Notes: a model not told the origin generated them from the letters alone. A DNA stretch of 64,000 nt from Radiobacillus deserti (GCF_007301515.1 NZ_CP041666.1:3224001-3288000), one strand, 5' to 3'; shown: positions 42,209-51,112, counted from the first letter of the stretch. Made by a program: numbers and translations.

Positions 42209-42322
42209 TGAAAAACATCTTACAAGATATAGTGTCCATCAGTAATCACTTTATTGCAAGTACCCACTTTTTTGTGATATAGTAACTAAAAAGTAATAAA
42301 TGTGGAATGAAGGGGTTTATAC

Positions 42323-42679
42323 ATGAAAAAATTTAGTTGCGGTTTTGAAGTAACAATGGAAGTTATTGGCGGAAAATGGAAAGGCCTTGTATTATACTTT
42401 TTAATGAGCGGACCAAAGAGAACAAGTGAATTAAAGCGCATTATCCCAAATATAACTCAGAAAATGCTGATTCAAACACTTAAAGATCTTGAAGCCAGTG
42501 GACTTGTGAACAGAAAGATGTATAATCAAGTACCGCCGAAGGTTGAATATTCACCCACTGAACTTGGAGAATCTCTTAAACCTATCTTGCAGGAGTTCTG
42601 TCTATGGGGAAGCCATTATGCGGAGCAAGAGTATGCAGAAGGTGAATTCGAAATCGTACCACCAGAAGAGGCTTCTTAA
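42323..42679 (+). CDS. HxlR-family transcriptional regulator
   Basis: A 118-residue winged-helix regulator with the N-terminal Cys in MKKFSCGFEVTMEVIGGKWK, LKRIIPNITQKMLIQTLKDLE as recognition region and PKVEYSPTELGESLKPIL at the end. The single conserved N-terminal Cys suits a thiol switch as in HypR/YodB. It is divergent from the SDR and ABM genes, which it likely controls. Confidence 0.92.
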   Translation: MKKFSCGFEVTMEVIGGKWKGLVLYFLMSGPKRTSELKRIIPNITQKMLIQTLKDLEASGLVNRKMYNQVPPKVEYSPTELGESLKPILQEFCLWGSHYAEQEYAEGEFEIVPPEEAS

Positions 42680-42697
42680 TAAGGAATACACCTTTTT

Positions 42698-42724
42698 AAC
42701 ACCTTTTATGTAAGGTGTTTTTTG
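42698..42724 (+). terminator. intrinsic terminator of the HxlR gene
   Basis: The stem AACACCTT pairs with AAGGTGTT over a six-base loop and is followed by a T run. Confidence 0.8.
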
Positions 42725-42782
42725 TTACACTGGGATGAGGTCAGGAGGCAACTATTTTAAAGTTCCGCCATTAGAGTAGTAA

Positions 42783-42814
42783 TTTATTCCGTTAAATGGC
42801 CCAATTGTTGAAAA
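42783..42814 (+). repeat. cassette-like palindromic site S7
   Basis: TTTATTCCGTTAAATGGCCC followed by AATTGTTGAAAA lies about 100 bases 3' of the plus-strand HxlR gene. Unlike S1 to S6 it is oriented on the plus strand, as is the gene before it. The match to the other sites is in the ends and the TTGTTGAA arm. Confidence 0.45.
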
Positions 42815-42898
42815 CCTATCACTGACAAAATCTCTTTACTTTATAGTATATTCTTTCAATAAATGAAATGCATTTGTTGCGCAGTATGTCTACTACGT
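42793..42898. repeat. island intergenic repeat B, copy 1
   Basis: The stretch beginning CAATTGTTGAAAACCTATCA, containing TTTCAATAAATGAAATGCA and ending GCGCAGTATGTCTACTACG, recurs with about 80 percent identity by eye at 47167..47272. Confidence 0.75.
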
Positions 42899-43590
42899 AG
42901 TAAGTATCCGCCGGTAGAACCGGTGGTTTTAATTTCGCCCTATAAGGGCACTTTACCAACTTAAACACTAAAGTGGCCCCTCAAGTGACCGCCAACCGTT
43001 TATCTTTCTCCTTATTTTTTGAATGAATCTACGTATTCGCGCTTACTCATATGTCTCGTAATCGATCCTCTGTTTTTTGCTCACGAATATATTTTGTTAC
43101 CGTTTTTTGATTTAATCCTACTGTACTTACATAATATCCCTTTGCCCAAAAAGTACGATTTCCATGATTATATTTTAAATTGCCATGTCTATCATGTATC
43201 ATTAATGGACTTTTTCCTTTGAGATAACCCATAAAGTAAGATACAGACATCTTAGGTGGTATTCTCACTAACATATGAATATGATCAGGCATTGCGTGTG
43301 CTTCGATGATTTCAACATCTTTCATTTCGCATAACCTTCTCAATATCGCTCCTATGTCTCTTCTCAGTTTTCCAAAGATTTTTCTTCTATACTTTGGTAT
43401 GAATACAATGTGATACTTACAATTCCATCTTGTGTGTGATAAACTATTGTCATTAGACATATGTCTTAAGCTCCTCTCGTGTTTAGAATTCGGTTTGGGG
43501 CCAAATTCTATTATATCGAGAGGAGTTTTTTGTTACCACTCTATAAGTGTTATTTTCACACAGGCATAGCCTGTGGTTTTAAAAGACGTA
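42895..43590 (-). mobile_element. IS200/IS605-type insertion sequence (tnpA only)
   Basis: The element holds a single tnpA and terminal hairpins. On the right-end side lie CCGCCGGT-AGA-ACCGGTGG (42908-42926) and GCCCT-ATA-AGGGC (42937-42949). On the other side lies CACAGGC-ATA-GCCTGTG (43559-43575). Both end hairpins run into GTGGTTTTAA, as expected for TnpA recognition. The exact ends are approximate. A hairpin in the tnpA leader (43486-43509) probably limits translation. Confidence 0.8.
43047..43460 (-). CDS. tnpA: IS200/IS605-family transposase TnpA
   Basis: A 137-residue Y1 transposase of the HUH superfamily that moves single-stranded DNA. The HUH motif is in HAMPDHIHMLVRIPPK near residue 55 and the catalytic Tyr is in TVTKYIREQ near the C terminus. 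The start SHTRWNCKYHIVFIPKYRRK is typical of IS200 TnpA. Full length and intact motifs suggest it could still be active. No tnpB is present. Confidence 0.95.
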   Translation of the reverse strand: MSNDNSLSHTRWNCKYHIVFIPKYRRKIFGKLRRDIGAILRRLCEMKDVEIIEAHAMPDHIHMLVRIPPKMSVSYFMGYLKGKSPLMIHDRHGNLKYNHGNRTFWAKGYYVSTVGLNQKTVTKYIREQKTEDRLRDI

Positions 43591-43762
43591 AATAAAAAGA
43601 GTTAATCCACAACCTGGCCGATTGTGGATCAACTTTATTCTAAAAGAAATATCTTTATTGCTACTGATCTATGACATTTATATATTAGAATTCTATGACA
43701 AATTATGTTCAAGATTGTGACAAATTATATTAAAATTCACAACAGAAGAAATTTAATATAAA

Positions 43763-43808
43763 AAGCTGAGGTAATTATTAAAAACTTGCCTCAGCTTCTT
43801 ATTTATTT
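43763..43808. terminator. intrinsic terminator-like hairpin in gene-free DNA
   Basis: AAGCTGAGG pairs with CCTCAGCTT around a 17-base loop and is followed by a T-rich tail. No gene ends near it, so it may be the remnant of a lost gene. The rest of 43590-43950 shows no gene. Confidence 0.55.
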
Positions 43809-43952
43809 TTCTTACACATAGTACATAATGTGGTCAGTATACAACTTAATTGTTATCCAACACATGTAGCTTTGGAATATAGTTTGATTAAAAATGTCTC
43901 ACAAACCCACCTTTTAGTTAGATAAAAAGAACTAATTTTGAAAAAAGATTGA

Positions 43953-44140
43953 TCAAAACGAATTCTCCCTTTGTGAAGCTATGACACAATTTTCATAAAA
44001 AAGTTTGATCATTTTTTGCCGCTGAACTTCAATAACATTATCATAAACAACCGCGTCAATTATGTAAAATCGTTTCTAGAAACCTTATACTTAATGTCAC
44101 TGATTTCTTTTATAGACAAATCCGCAATATACTGGCTTAC
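43953..44140 (-). pseudogene. possible degraded coding remnant
   Basis: Downstream of the SDR pseudogene the minus strand reads SQYIADLSIKEISDIKYKV in one frame and, after a shift near 44060, AVVYDNVIEVQRQKMIKLFY in another, ending at TGA 43953-43955. The composition is protein-like with charged helices. There is no start and no recognised family, so it may be the C terminus of a lost gene or chance. Confidence 0.25.
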
Positions 44141-44913
44141 TTCTTAAACATGTTAGCAGCTATGTTTAGAACCATTTTTCGAGGGAGCAGCCGAGAAAAT
44201 AAGGACATAATGTAGTTTGATTTACCGGCAATTTGATAACTATTTCCTTTTTCTATTCCTCTAAAAGCAGCTTTCACTACTTCAATTGGTTCCATTCTAT
44301 TTCCCTTTAAATGGTCTGAGCCCGATGAGGTATGAAAAGAGCTTTTTGTTTCACCAGGACATAGGGCTAATATTCTTATACCCTTCCCCCTGTTTTCTGC
44401 CCATAACGCTTGTGTGAAAGATAATACATAGGATTTAGAAGCTCCATAAACCGCCATGTAAGGAGTCGGTTGAAATGCTGTCATAGAAGCTACATTAATA
44501 ATAATGCCATTTTCCTTTTTGATCATAGGATCAAGAAATAAACGTGTCAGTTCCGTTAATGAAGTAATATTTAGCTGAATTTCATTTAATATCCGCGATG
44601 GATTGATTTGACTAAAAGATTCCAATGTGCCTGCACCTGCATTATTCACAAGTATATCGATATCAATACCTCTTGTTTTCACCTCGCTCCATATTAATTT
44701 CGAGGCATTGCTATCAGTCAAATCCATAGGTAAACTTATAGCTTTTATCCGATACTTTAACTCCAGTTTACTAGATAAACAATCTAGTTTATCTTTTGAA
44801 CGAGCAATTAAAACGAGGTTACAACCCTTTTTTGCAAGTTCATGTGCGAATACCTCCCCTATTCCTCATGAAGCTCCAGTTATTAAAGCTGTCTTTTTTT
44901 CATAACTAATCAT
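44137..44913 (-). pseudogene. SDR-family dehydrogenase with in-frame TGA
   Basis: From ATG 44913 (after GGGAGGAAAT) the frame reads ISYEKKTALITGAS, then TGA at 44866-44868, then GIGEVFAHELAKKGCNLVLIA, and continues to a complete SDR with NNAGAG and YGASKSYVLSF. The stop falls in the glycine-rich cofactor motif TGASxGIG. One substitution (CGA or TCA to TGA) explains it. The remaining ORF from 44727 lacks the cofactor domain. It follows an ArsR-type regulator gene, which probably controlled it. Confidence 0.85.
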
Positions 44914-45023
44914 TTAATATTTCCTCCCTATATTCAAATGTTTAAACTCTTAGACATTTAGTGAAAAAATAATACTTCCTCAACTATTTAACTGAACGTG
45001 AAAAAGTAATATTTTGTTTCTCT

Positions 45024-45389
45024 TTATATGCTGACATTTTCCTTATCTGGATGGTTGTCAATTTCTTCAATTGCGGCAATGATTTTTTTAAACTTCTCAA
45101 TGGATTCACCAGCTGTTAACCAATAATATACTTCCGTGGCTTCTTTTCTCGAATCAAGAATGCCAGCCATTTTCATTATTTTAAGATGATGAGAAATAGT
45201 TGGTCTGGACATAGGCGACTGTTCAACTATTTGTGTTACGTTAAGACGCTTAAATACCATAAACATCAGTAGAATATCCTGCCTAACTGGATCAGCTAGT
45301 GCCTTAAAAATCTCCGTACAATCTTGGAGTACATTATAAAAGGATTCTTTTTTCTTTAGAAGTAAATCATTATCAATATTATCAAGCAT
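45024..45389 (-). CDS. ArsR-family transcriptional regulator
   Basis: A 121-residue winged-helix protein: EIFKALADPVRQDILLMFMV, QSPMSRPTISHHLKIMKMAG and EATEVYYWLTAGESIE are the ArsR-type core and wing. It lacks the CxC or alpha-5 His metal motifs, so the ligand is probably not a metal ion. The ATG at 45389 follows GGAGGATTAGA. It precedes the SDR pseudogene on the same strand and likely regulated it. Confidence 0.88.
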   Translation of the reverse strand: MLDNIDNDLLLKKKESFYNVLQDCTEIFKALADPVRQDILLMFMVFKRLNVTQIVEQSPMSRPTISHHLKIMKMAGILDSRKEATEVYYWLTAGESIEKFKKIIAAIEEIDNHPDKENVSI

Positions 45390-45463
45390 TCTAATCCTCC
45401 AAACATGAACCGTTTAATCATTTCGACATTATGAGGTAATTATAAAACAATTCTTATTCAAGG

Positions 45464-45604
45464 TCAATCTTCTTCTTCATACAGATAGGCAAGGGAGTGA
45501 ACATCTTGAATGTTTAGTCATGGCTTATAATCTGCCCCACTGCCAGTTCCTCTACCTTCTTTAATCCACTTATCGATTCTAGATGTTCTTTTTCTTTTCG
45601 CCAC
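45464..45604 (-). pseudogene. TnsA N-terminal relic of a Tn7-like transposon
   Basis: From GTG 45604 (preceded by AAGGGTG) the frame reads AKRKRTSRIDKWIKEGRGTG then SGADYKP, TGA, LNIQDVHSLA. This matches the start of TnsA endonucleases of Tn7-like elements (KWIKEGRGxGxGxDYKPWLxIxDV). The conserved Trp after YKP is a stop (TGG to TGA), and homology ends after HSL. Only about 40 residues remain and no tnsB or tnsC is nearby. It abuts the truncated VOC gene. Confidence 0.7.
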
Positions 45605-45657
45605 AAAAACACCCTTGTAGACAATCATATCCAAAGGGACGAAACGATGCAACTTTT

Positions 45658-45984
45658 TTACAAACGATCATGAGGCTCGTTCACATGCGTAATTTCCTTT
45701 TCGCAAAGATGCTTGTATGCCTTATCGACATCTTCCACCTTAAACTGAAACAAGAAAGATGATTGTGTTTCCGCCTCCACAGGCCTATTTTTCTCACCGA
45801 CTCCTACAGCCATCGTGTTTAGAGGTAAAAGTTCAATTTTGGTTTCTCCCGTGTCAAATAAGGCATACTCCATATCTTCCTCATACAGGCTAATTGGCAA
45901 TTCAAGCTGGTTTTTGTAAAACGAAACGCTTTTTCTAAAGTCTGTGACCAAAAGTCTAATTTGCAGTAGTTTCAATTTCATCAC
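45658..45984 (-). pseudogene. glyoxalase/VOC-family protein, truncated at the C terminus
   Basis: A 108-residue vicinal-oxygen-chelate protein starting KLKLLQIRLLVTDFRKSVSF, with two beta-alpha-beta-beta-beta modules of which the second is incomplete. It ends abruptly at VNEPHDRL, where family members continue with a DPDGNxxEl strand bearing the last metal-ligand Glu. The stop lies 54 bases before the TnsA relic start, so the element probably cut it. It may still be expressed but should lack one metal ligand. Confidence 0.65.
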
Positions 45985-46059
45985 CTTCCAAAGAATAATA
46001 TTGTTTAATCGCCATTCATTCCCTTATATGACGACCTTGTCTTACTATAAAACAACTTT

Positions 46060-46078
46060 ACTGACAATTGCGGTCAGT
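46060..46078. repeat. short inverted repeat between WYL and VOC genes
   Basis: ACTGAC-AATTGCG-GTCAGT overlaps the 3' end of the WYL pseudogene and lies 76 bases upstream of the VOC start. It may be an operator for the VOC gene. There is no T run for termination. Confidence 0.3.
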
Positions 46079-47046
46079 CAAGTTCAGATTTTTGGTGATG
46101 ATGGAGTAATTTTGAAACAGCGTCAACTAATTTTTCCTTTAAGAAAGTAGGTTCTAAAACATCCACCGTTGTTCTATAAAGAAGCAAAAAATGAGGAACA
46201 TAAGTCGAAATGGCACTTTCATCAAGTTTAAAATAAACTCGATCTTTTGATCGTTCCACAATAGCGTGCCCAAATAACCAATGATCACATAGATCATTAA
46301 TGGCATGCGGAGTACCTTGAATGCAAACCGTCAGTAGTTGATTTTGATTTCCCCAATCAGGTAAAAGATTTTGAAGGAAAGACTGACGAGTTGAAAAATT
46401 TTCTAGCTTTTTAAATATAGTATCTGTGATGGATAGGGATTGAATGCGATCCACTCGAAAGCTGCGAATATTACGGCGTAAATGGCAATAGGAGATGACA
46501 TACCATTTTCCCTTCCAATACGTCAATCCATATGGATCAACCCGACGTTCCTGTGGAGGCTTGGTATCCTTTTTGATACACTATAGTGAGCATTTTTTCA
46601 TCTGTCACCGATATTTCCAACTCCTGAAGAAACGAATTCAATGAAGAATCAGGTTGAGGACTAATCACATCAATTCCTTTTTGGTGCCTGTCAATTTCCT
46701 TTGATTGATTCGGATTTGTGTATCTTTTCAGCTTGGAAACCACTCGATTTAATGCGTTACCGAAGTGGTATCCAACCTCTTCTGCAAATTTGGACGCATG
46801 AACAAGTGCTTTCTGTTCCTCCACGTCAAAAAAAGTGGAGCTTTAGTCAAGTCATGAAGTAAACGATACCCACCGTTATGCCCGGAGTCAGCTATAATTG
46901 GAACTCCGCTGGCACACAACGAATCAATATAGCGCTAGACACTTCGAATATGGATCTCAAGTTCATTCGCCAACTGGTTAGCAGTCATCCTTTTTTTCGT
47001 TTTTTAACAACCATAAAATGGCGAGCATATTATCAGCTTTGGACAT
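46074..47046 (-). pseudogene. WYL-domain (YafY-type) transcriptional regulator, multiply frameshifted
   Basis: From ATG 47046 the reconstructed protein has an HTH_11 domain (MTANQLANELEIHIRSV-RY), a bridging region, and a WYL domain (YGLTYWKGKWYVISYCHLRR) with a C-terminal extension. It is broken by one-base indels in A or T runs near 46990-47005, 46826-46833 and 46566-46572, and by a TAG at 46935-46937 in place of a Tyr codon. Intact members bind ligands or DNA ends and control stress genes. The adjacent VOC gene may have been its target. Confidence 0.85.
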
Positions 47047-47166
47047 AGTACACCTCTTAAATACAAAAATTCTAAACTATTGCCATAATTATCTAGTAAA
47101 TCATTAGAGTATTTTCGTACATCGCTTCAAGAAATCAAGAGTATCATGTTATTCTACAATCTGTGT

Positions 47167-47272
47167 CAATTGTTGAAAGCCTACTACTTATAATAATATC
47201 TCTTTACTTTAAAGTACATTCATTCAATAAATGAAATTTAATTGTTGCGCAGTATAAGTCTACTATGCATTA
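47167..47272. repeat. island intergenic repeat B, copy 2
   Basis: It matches 42793..42898 from CAATTGTTGAAA through CTCTTTACTTTA, CAATAAATGAAAT and TTGTTGCGCAGTATAAGTCT. The rest of the gene-free span 47047-47431 shows nothing else recognisable. Confidence 0.75.
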
Positions 47273-47431
47273 AGTAAAATGATATTTCCTTACAAAAAAA
47301 TTACGCATAGCTTTCTTCGATGTAAGTTTCGTGTACAAATTCATACTTTCGTTAAAGATGAAAAGTCCACCTATACAAAGATGGACTTGCATTTTATTAT
47401 TCATCCATATGCCTCAAAGAGTTCTAAAGGT

Positions 47432-48370
47432 TTACTCACCTACCATACCGTCATTATCATTATCTCTCATATAGGGGTATAACCAGTGATAACTCGTTAT
47501 TGGCATATGAAAACCTGCTGATTTTGCTTCTTTAATCGTTACTTGTCCATTACCATTTGTATCAACACTAGAAACATCTCCGTTTGTATTTGGCCTAGTT
47601 GAATTAGAAACTTCACTGTCTGTTAAACCGAGGGAAGCGTTCACTTCATCAGGATTAACATTCTCAAATGTATCAACAATCTCGTTTACCCATTAAAGTA
47701 TAGGTATATTGGTACCTTGATGGAATTTGCGTTTCCGTATTCGGATATGTGATGATTGCTTCAAAATTAGTGGCTCCTCCAGCCTTGCGGATTGCATCTT
47801 CCATATAAGCTTGATCACCGTGTCGGTTAAGCGTACTTTCTCTTGTGGGGTGATGTTATAAGCATTTGATACCCCTCCAAGAGAATCAGCGATGATATGA
47901 CCTTCATCTAAAATGTCACTTTCAACACCCGCAACCTTTGCCTCGTCAGAATAATATCTTCCAGACGATAATACAGATTCCTTGCTGTCATCTTGTAGAA
48001 TAATCTCATCTGCAATTACACGTACTAGTTGTCCGTATTCGTTAGTAAATGCCCAATATTTACGGTCACCATAACCAATGTCAACAACGACGTTAGGTTC
48101 ACGATATCCAGATAAATCACCACCATCAACTTCAATAAGTTTATACCCTGGGAATGATTCATCATTTGGTTTGCTTGGTGCGTCCTTCTCTACTGGTTCA
48201 TCAACCGTAGTAGCAGTTTCTTCTGTTTCATTATTTTTATTTGTTTCAACTACGGTTCCTTCCTGTGAATCTTTTTTTTCATCCGTAATCGTCGTGTCTT
48301 CCACATTGGTACAACCAACCATAAAGATGAAAGTTATAAGTAAGATTAAATAGTTCATTTTCTTTATCAT
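47432..48370 (-). pseudogene. DNA/RNA non-specific endonuclease lipoprotein with EF-hand tail, frameshifted
   Basis: The start MNYLILLITFIFMVGC is a lipoprotein signal, followed by a Thr/Glu-rich linker. The nuclease domain shows YREPNVVVDIGYGDRKYW and the active-site-type DEGHIIADSLGGVSNAYNITPQ. A 2-base gain near 47840 and a shift near 47687 break the frame. Joined together, the product continues with TLNRHGDQAYMEDAIRKAG and ends with two calcium-loop-like motifs (DTNGNGQVTIKEA and DNDNDG). Intact relatives are secreted nucleases. The ribosome site GGAAAGT precedes ATG 48370. Confidence 0.8.
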
Positions 48371-48492
48371 TTAAGTACTTTCCTGGTAATAGTTTTATAA
48401 TTTTTAATTCTAGAAAACCTCCGAATGTGAGGTAATGTTTAATTTATTTATAATCGTACACTTAAAAAAACTAATTTGCTTCAGTAATCAAC

Positions 48493-48694
48493 ATATGCAT
48501 AGGATACTGGTCCCGCTGCTTTTTCTATTAAACTAAAAGTTCAATTGCTCATTGAAAACGAAGATTATATGGCTAAATCTTCTACCTCTGTATTAAAAGA
48601 TACAGAAGCTCAAGATTTAAGTGGAGTTACCATAGACCGAAACATTTATGAAGGCTAGATACCAAGCTAAGGAGCTTAAAGAAAAAGGACTATA
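48493..48694 (+). pseudogene. internally deleted relic of metY
   Basis: The DNA matches metY in two blocks: 48493-48550 resembles 31009-31066 (AGGATAYTGGTCCCGCTGCT shared) and 48551-48694 resembles 31836-32003 (ACCTCTGTATTA, ACAGAAGCTC, GGACTATAAA shared). About 770 bases are missing between them and the frame is lost. It lies on the plus strand, like metY, next to an IS3-type end. It is clearly older than the intact gene in its drift. Confidence 0.85.
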
Positions 48695-48699
48695 AATTA

Positions 48700-48786
48700 A
48701 AGGGCGTGAGTCCAGTTCAATACCGAACTCATACCCAAAGAGTTTCCCTAATGAAATAACCTGTCTAACTTTTCTGGGGTCACTTC
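48700..48786. mobile_element. solitary IS3-family-type insertion sequence end
   Basis: On the minus strand the sequence starts TGACCCCAGAAAAGTTAGAC, like the terminal repeats of IS3/IS150-group elements. It includes a hairpin built from GGGTATGAGT and ACTCACGCCC, also common at such ends. No transposase ORF is nearby, so this is a remnant. It directly abuts the metY relic. Confidence 0.6.
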
Positions 48787-48805
48787 AATCCATAGTCCCA
48801 CCTAT

Positions 48806-50983
48806 TCATTTCTTCTTCAATTTTGCTAAAGCGTCGGCAAGCGCCGGATTCGTAAACTCTTCGTTTTGTTTCTTCATATACTTTTGCACATCTTTTTTAG
48901 ACACTTTACTATGTTTGTCTTTTTGTCGTCGTTTATTAAACGCGGATAATTTTTCGCGATGGCCACAGCTACATGTGAAGGTCTGCCCTTCTCCTTCTCC
49001 GCGTAATTCCAACCGTTTATGACAGTTCGGACAGCGAGCATTCGTTTTCTTCGCAATATTCTTTTTCGCCCCACAGCTCCGATCCTGACAAACAAGCATA
49101 CGCCCTTTACGACCATTGATCTCGAGCATTAGCTTCCCACACTCCGGGCATTTTGTTCCCGTAATGTTATCATGCTTGAACTTATCATCACTTGCTTTAA
49201 TTTCTTGAACAACCGTTTTCGCATACTCTTTCATTTCTTTAATAAAGCTGTCTTTTTTAAGCTTACCTGTTGCGATTGCTTCTAGCTTCGTTTCCCACTC
49301 TGCCGTTAATTCCGGTGATTTTAAATCGGCAGGAACTAACTCCAAAAGCTGTCTTCCTTTAGATGTTGTATAGAGATACTTTCCTTTCTTCTCCATATAA
49401 AAGCTGTTAAATAGCTTCTCAATGATATCCGCTCTCGTTGCGACTGTTCCAAGTCCACCGGTTTTGTGAAGTGTTTGGGCTAAGTCTTTTCGATTGGATT
49501 CCATATATTTTGCAGGATTCTCCATCGCTTGAAGCAATGTTCCTTCTGTAAATCGTTCTGGTGGTTTTGTTTCACCTTTTGTAATCTGTAAGGAAATATC
49601 CGAAATAACATCACCTTTTTGCAAGTTAGGTAAGAGTTGATCTTGATCATCAGACTCTTCTTCCTGGTAGCGTTGTTGATACACTGCTTTCCAGCCTTGC
49701 TTTATAACCGTTTTACCTTTTGCAGTAAACGTCTCTTCTCCTATTTGTGCAGTGACCGTTGTCTGTTCGTATTCAAACGGCGCTGACAGAACCGCTAAAA
49801 AGCGCTTTACAACTAGGTCGTATATTTTCCGTTCTTTATCATCTAAATCAAAAAGAGATACCGCTTCTTCTGTTGGAATGATAGCATGGTGATCGGATAC
49901 TTTTTTATCATCGACGAAGGATTTGTTTGTTTGAACACCCTGTTTAATAATTTTGGATGCAATCGGAGCATATTCCTCTACTCCACATGCTTTTAAGCGA
50001 TCCACAAGTGTTGGTACGATATCAGAGGAAATATAGCGAGAATCTGTTCTTGGATACGTTAGAACTTTATGTTGTTCATACAGCCTTTGCACGATAGACA
50101 GAGTCTGTTTACCAGAAAAGCCAAAGATTCGGTTTGCATCTCGTTGAAGATCGGTTAAGTCATACAGTCCAGGAGCAAACTTCTTTTTTTGCACCTTCGA
50201 CATGTCCGAAATCCTCGCTTCTTTCCCTTTTAAATCTGAATAGATTTTCTCCATTTTGTCCTTGTTAAAGCTTCGGCTACTGTTGTTCTTTCCATCCTGC
50301 CAGACTAATTTAAATTGTTTCGTCTTCGCTTCTAATCCATAAAAGGGTTGAGGTTGGAATGCTTTAATTTCCTGTTCTCTTGAAGCAATCATTTGAAGCG
50401 TAGGTGTTTGTACACGACCGCTAGATAGCTGGGCATTGAACTTTGTTGTAAGGGCACGTGTAGCGTTTAAGCCTACATACCAATCCGCTTCTGAACGCGC
50501 TACTGCAGATGCATATAAGTTTTCATATTGCATTGCGTGTTTCAGTTGCGCAAATCCTTGTGAAATGGCTTTGTCCGTTACAGAGGAAATCCACAACCTT
50601 TTCACCGGCTTATTCACGCGCGCTTTTTCCAGAATCCATCTAGCTACAAGTTCCCCTTCTCTTCCAGCATCGGTTGCAATTACAATATCCGAAACATCTT
50701 TACGGTTCAATTGTGTTTTAACCGTACTAAATTGCTTACCTGTTTTCTTAATAACAACAAGCTTTAATTGATTAGGAAGCATCGGTAAATCTTCAAGCTT
50801 CCATGTTTTGTATTTATCATCATAAACCTCTGGGTCTGCTAATGTAACCAAATGTCCGAGCGCCCATGTTACGATATACTTGGAGCCTTCTAAGTAACCA
50901 TTTCCATTTTTCGAACACTTTAATACTCTTGCAATATCTCTAGCCACAGAAGGTTTTTCTGCTAACACTACTGTTTTTCCCAA
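48806..50983 (-). CDS. topB: DNA topoisomerase III
   Basis: A 725-residue type IA topoisomerase. A Toprim domain opens with KTVVLAEKPSVARDIARVLK and has DAGREGELVARWIL; the active-site Tyr is in LTYPRTDSRYIS. The GGLGTVATRADIIEKLF motif follows. The C terminus has four-cysteine zinc ribbons (CPECGKLMLEIN, CPNCHKRLEL) and a Lys-rich tail. The start was set at TTG 50983 (LGKTVVLAEKP) with AGGAAAGGA ten bases upstream; the TTG at 50992 is an alternative. It decatenates DNA during replication and recombination. Confidence 0.93.
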   Translation of the reverse strand: MGKTVVLAEKPSVARDIARVLKCSKNGNGYLEGSKYIVTWALGHLVTLADPEVYDDKYKTWKLEDLPMLPNQLKLVVIKKTGKQFSTVKTQLNRKDVSDIVIATDAGREGELVARWILEKARVNKPVKRLWISSVTDKAISQGFAQLKHAMQYENLYASAVARSEADWYVGLNATRALTTKFNAQLSSGRVQTPTLQMIASREQEIKAFQPQPFYGLEAKTKQFKLVWQDGKNNSSRSFNKDKMEKIYSDLKGKEARISDMSKVQKKKFAPGLYDLTDLQRDANRIFGFSGKQTLSIVQRLYEQHKVLTYPRTDSRYISSDIVPTLVDRLKACGVEEYAPIASKIIKQGVQTNKSFVDDKKVSDHHAIIPTEEAVSLFDLDDKERKIYDLVVKRFLAVLSAPFEYEQTTVTAQIGEETFTAKGKTVIKQGWKAVYQQRYQEEESDDQDQLLPNLQKGDVISDISLQITKGETKPPERFTEGTLLQAMENPAKYMESNRKDLAQTLHKTGGLGTVATRADIIEKLFNSFYMEKKGKYLYTTSKGRQLLELVPADLKSPELTAEWETKLEAIATGKLKKDSFIKEMKEYAKTVVQEIKASDDKFKHDNITGTKCPECGKLMLEINGRKGRMLVCQDRSCGAKKNIAKKTNARCPNCHKRLELRGEGEGQTFTCSCGHREKLSAFNKRRQKDKHSKVSKKDVQKYMKKQNEEFTNPALADALAKLKKK

Positions 50984-51067
50984 TTGGAACAAATCCTTTC
51001 CTCAAACATGTCCTAACTTTAACATATTACAAGGAAAGACACACTTCCAATGCAGGCAAATAATTAA

Positions 51068-51108
51068 AAGAACCTATCCGAATGGGGGTGTACGAATAGG
51101 TCCTTTTC
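51068..51108 (-). terminator. intrinsic terminator of the PHP operon
   Basis: On the minus strand GGACCTATTCG pairs with CGGATAGGTTC (one wobble) and is followed by a T run. It lies just beyond the stop of the PHP gene. Confidence 0.75.
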
Positions 51109-51112
51109 TATA

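Noticed and set aside
43019..43222. A 67-codon plus-strand frame over the IS200 element
   Set aside because: It is the antisense shadow of tnpA.
44866..44868. TGA as a selenocysteine codon in the SDR
   Set aside because: The position is normally a small or basic residue of the Gly-rich loop, no selenocysteine-insertion hairpin is apparent, and neighbouring genes are also decayed.
36600..47280. CRISPR array
   Set aside because: The repeats are of several kinds, are irregularly spaced by genes, and there are no cas genes.
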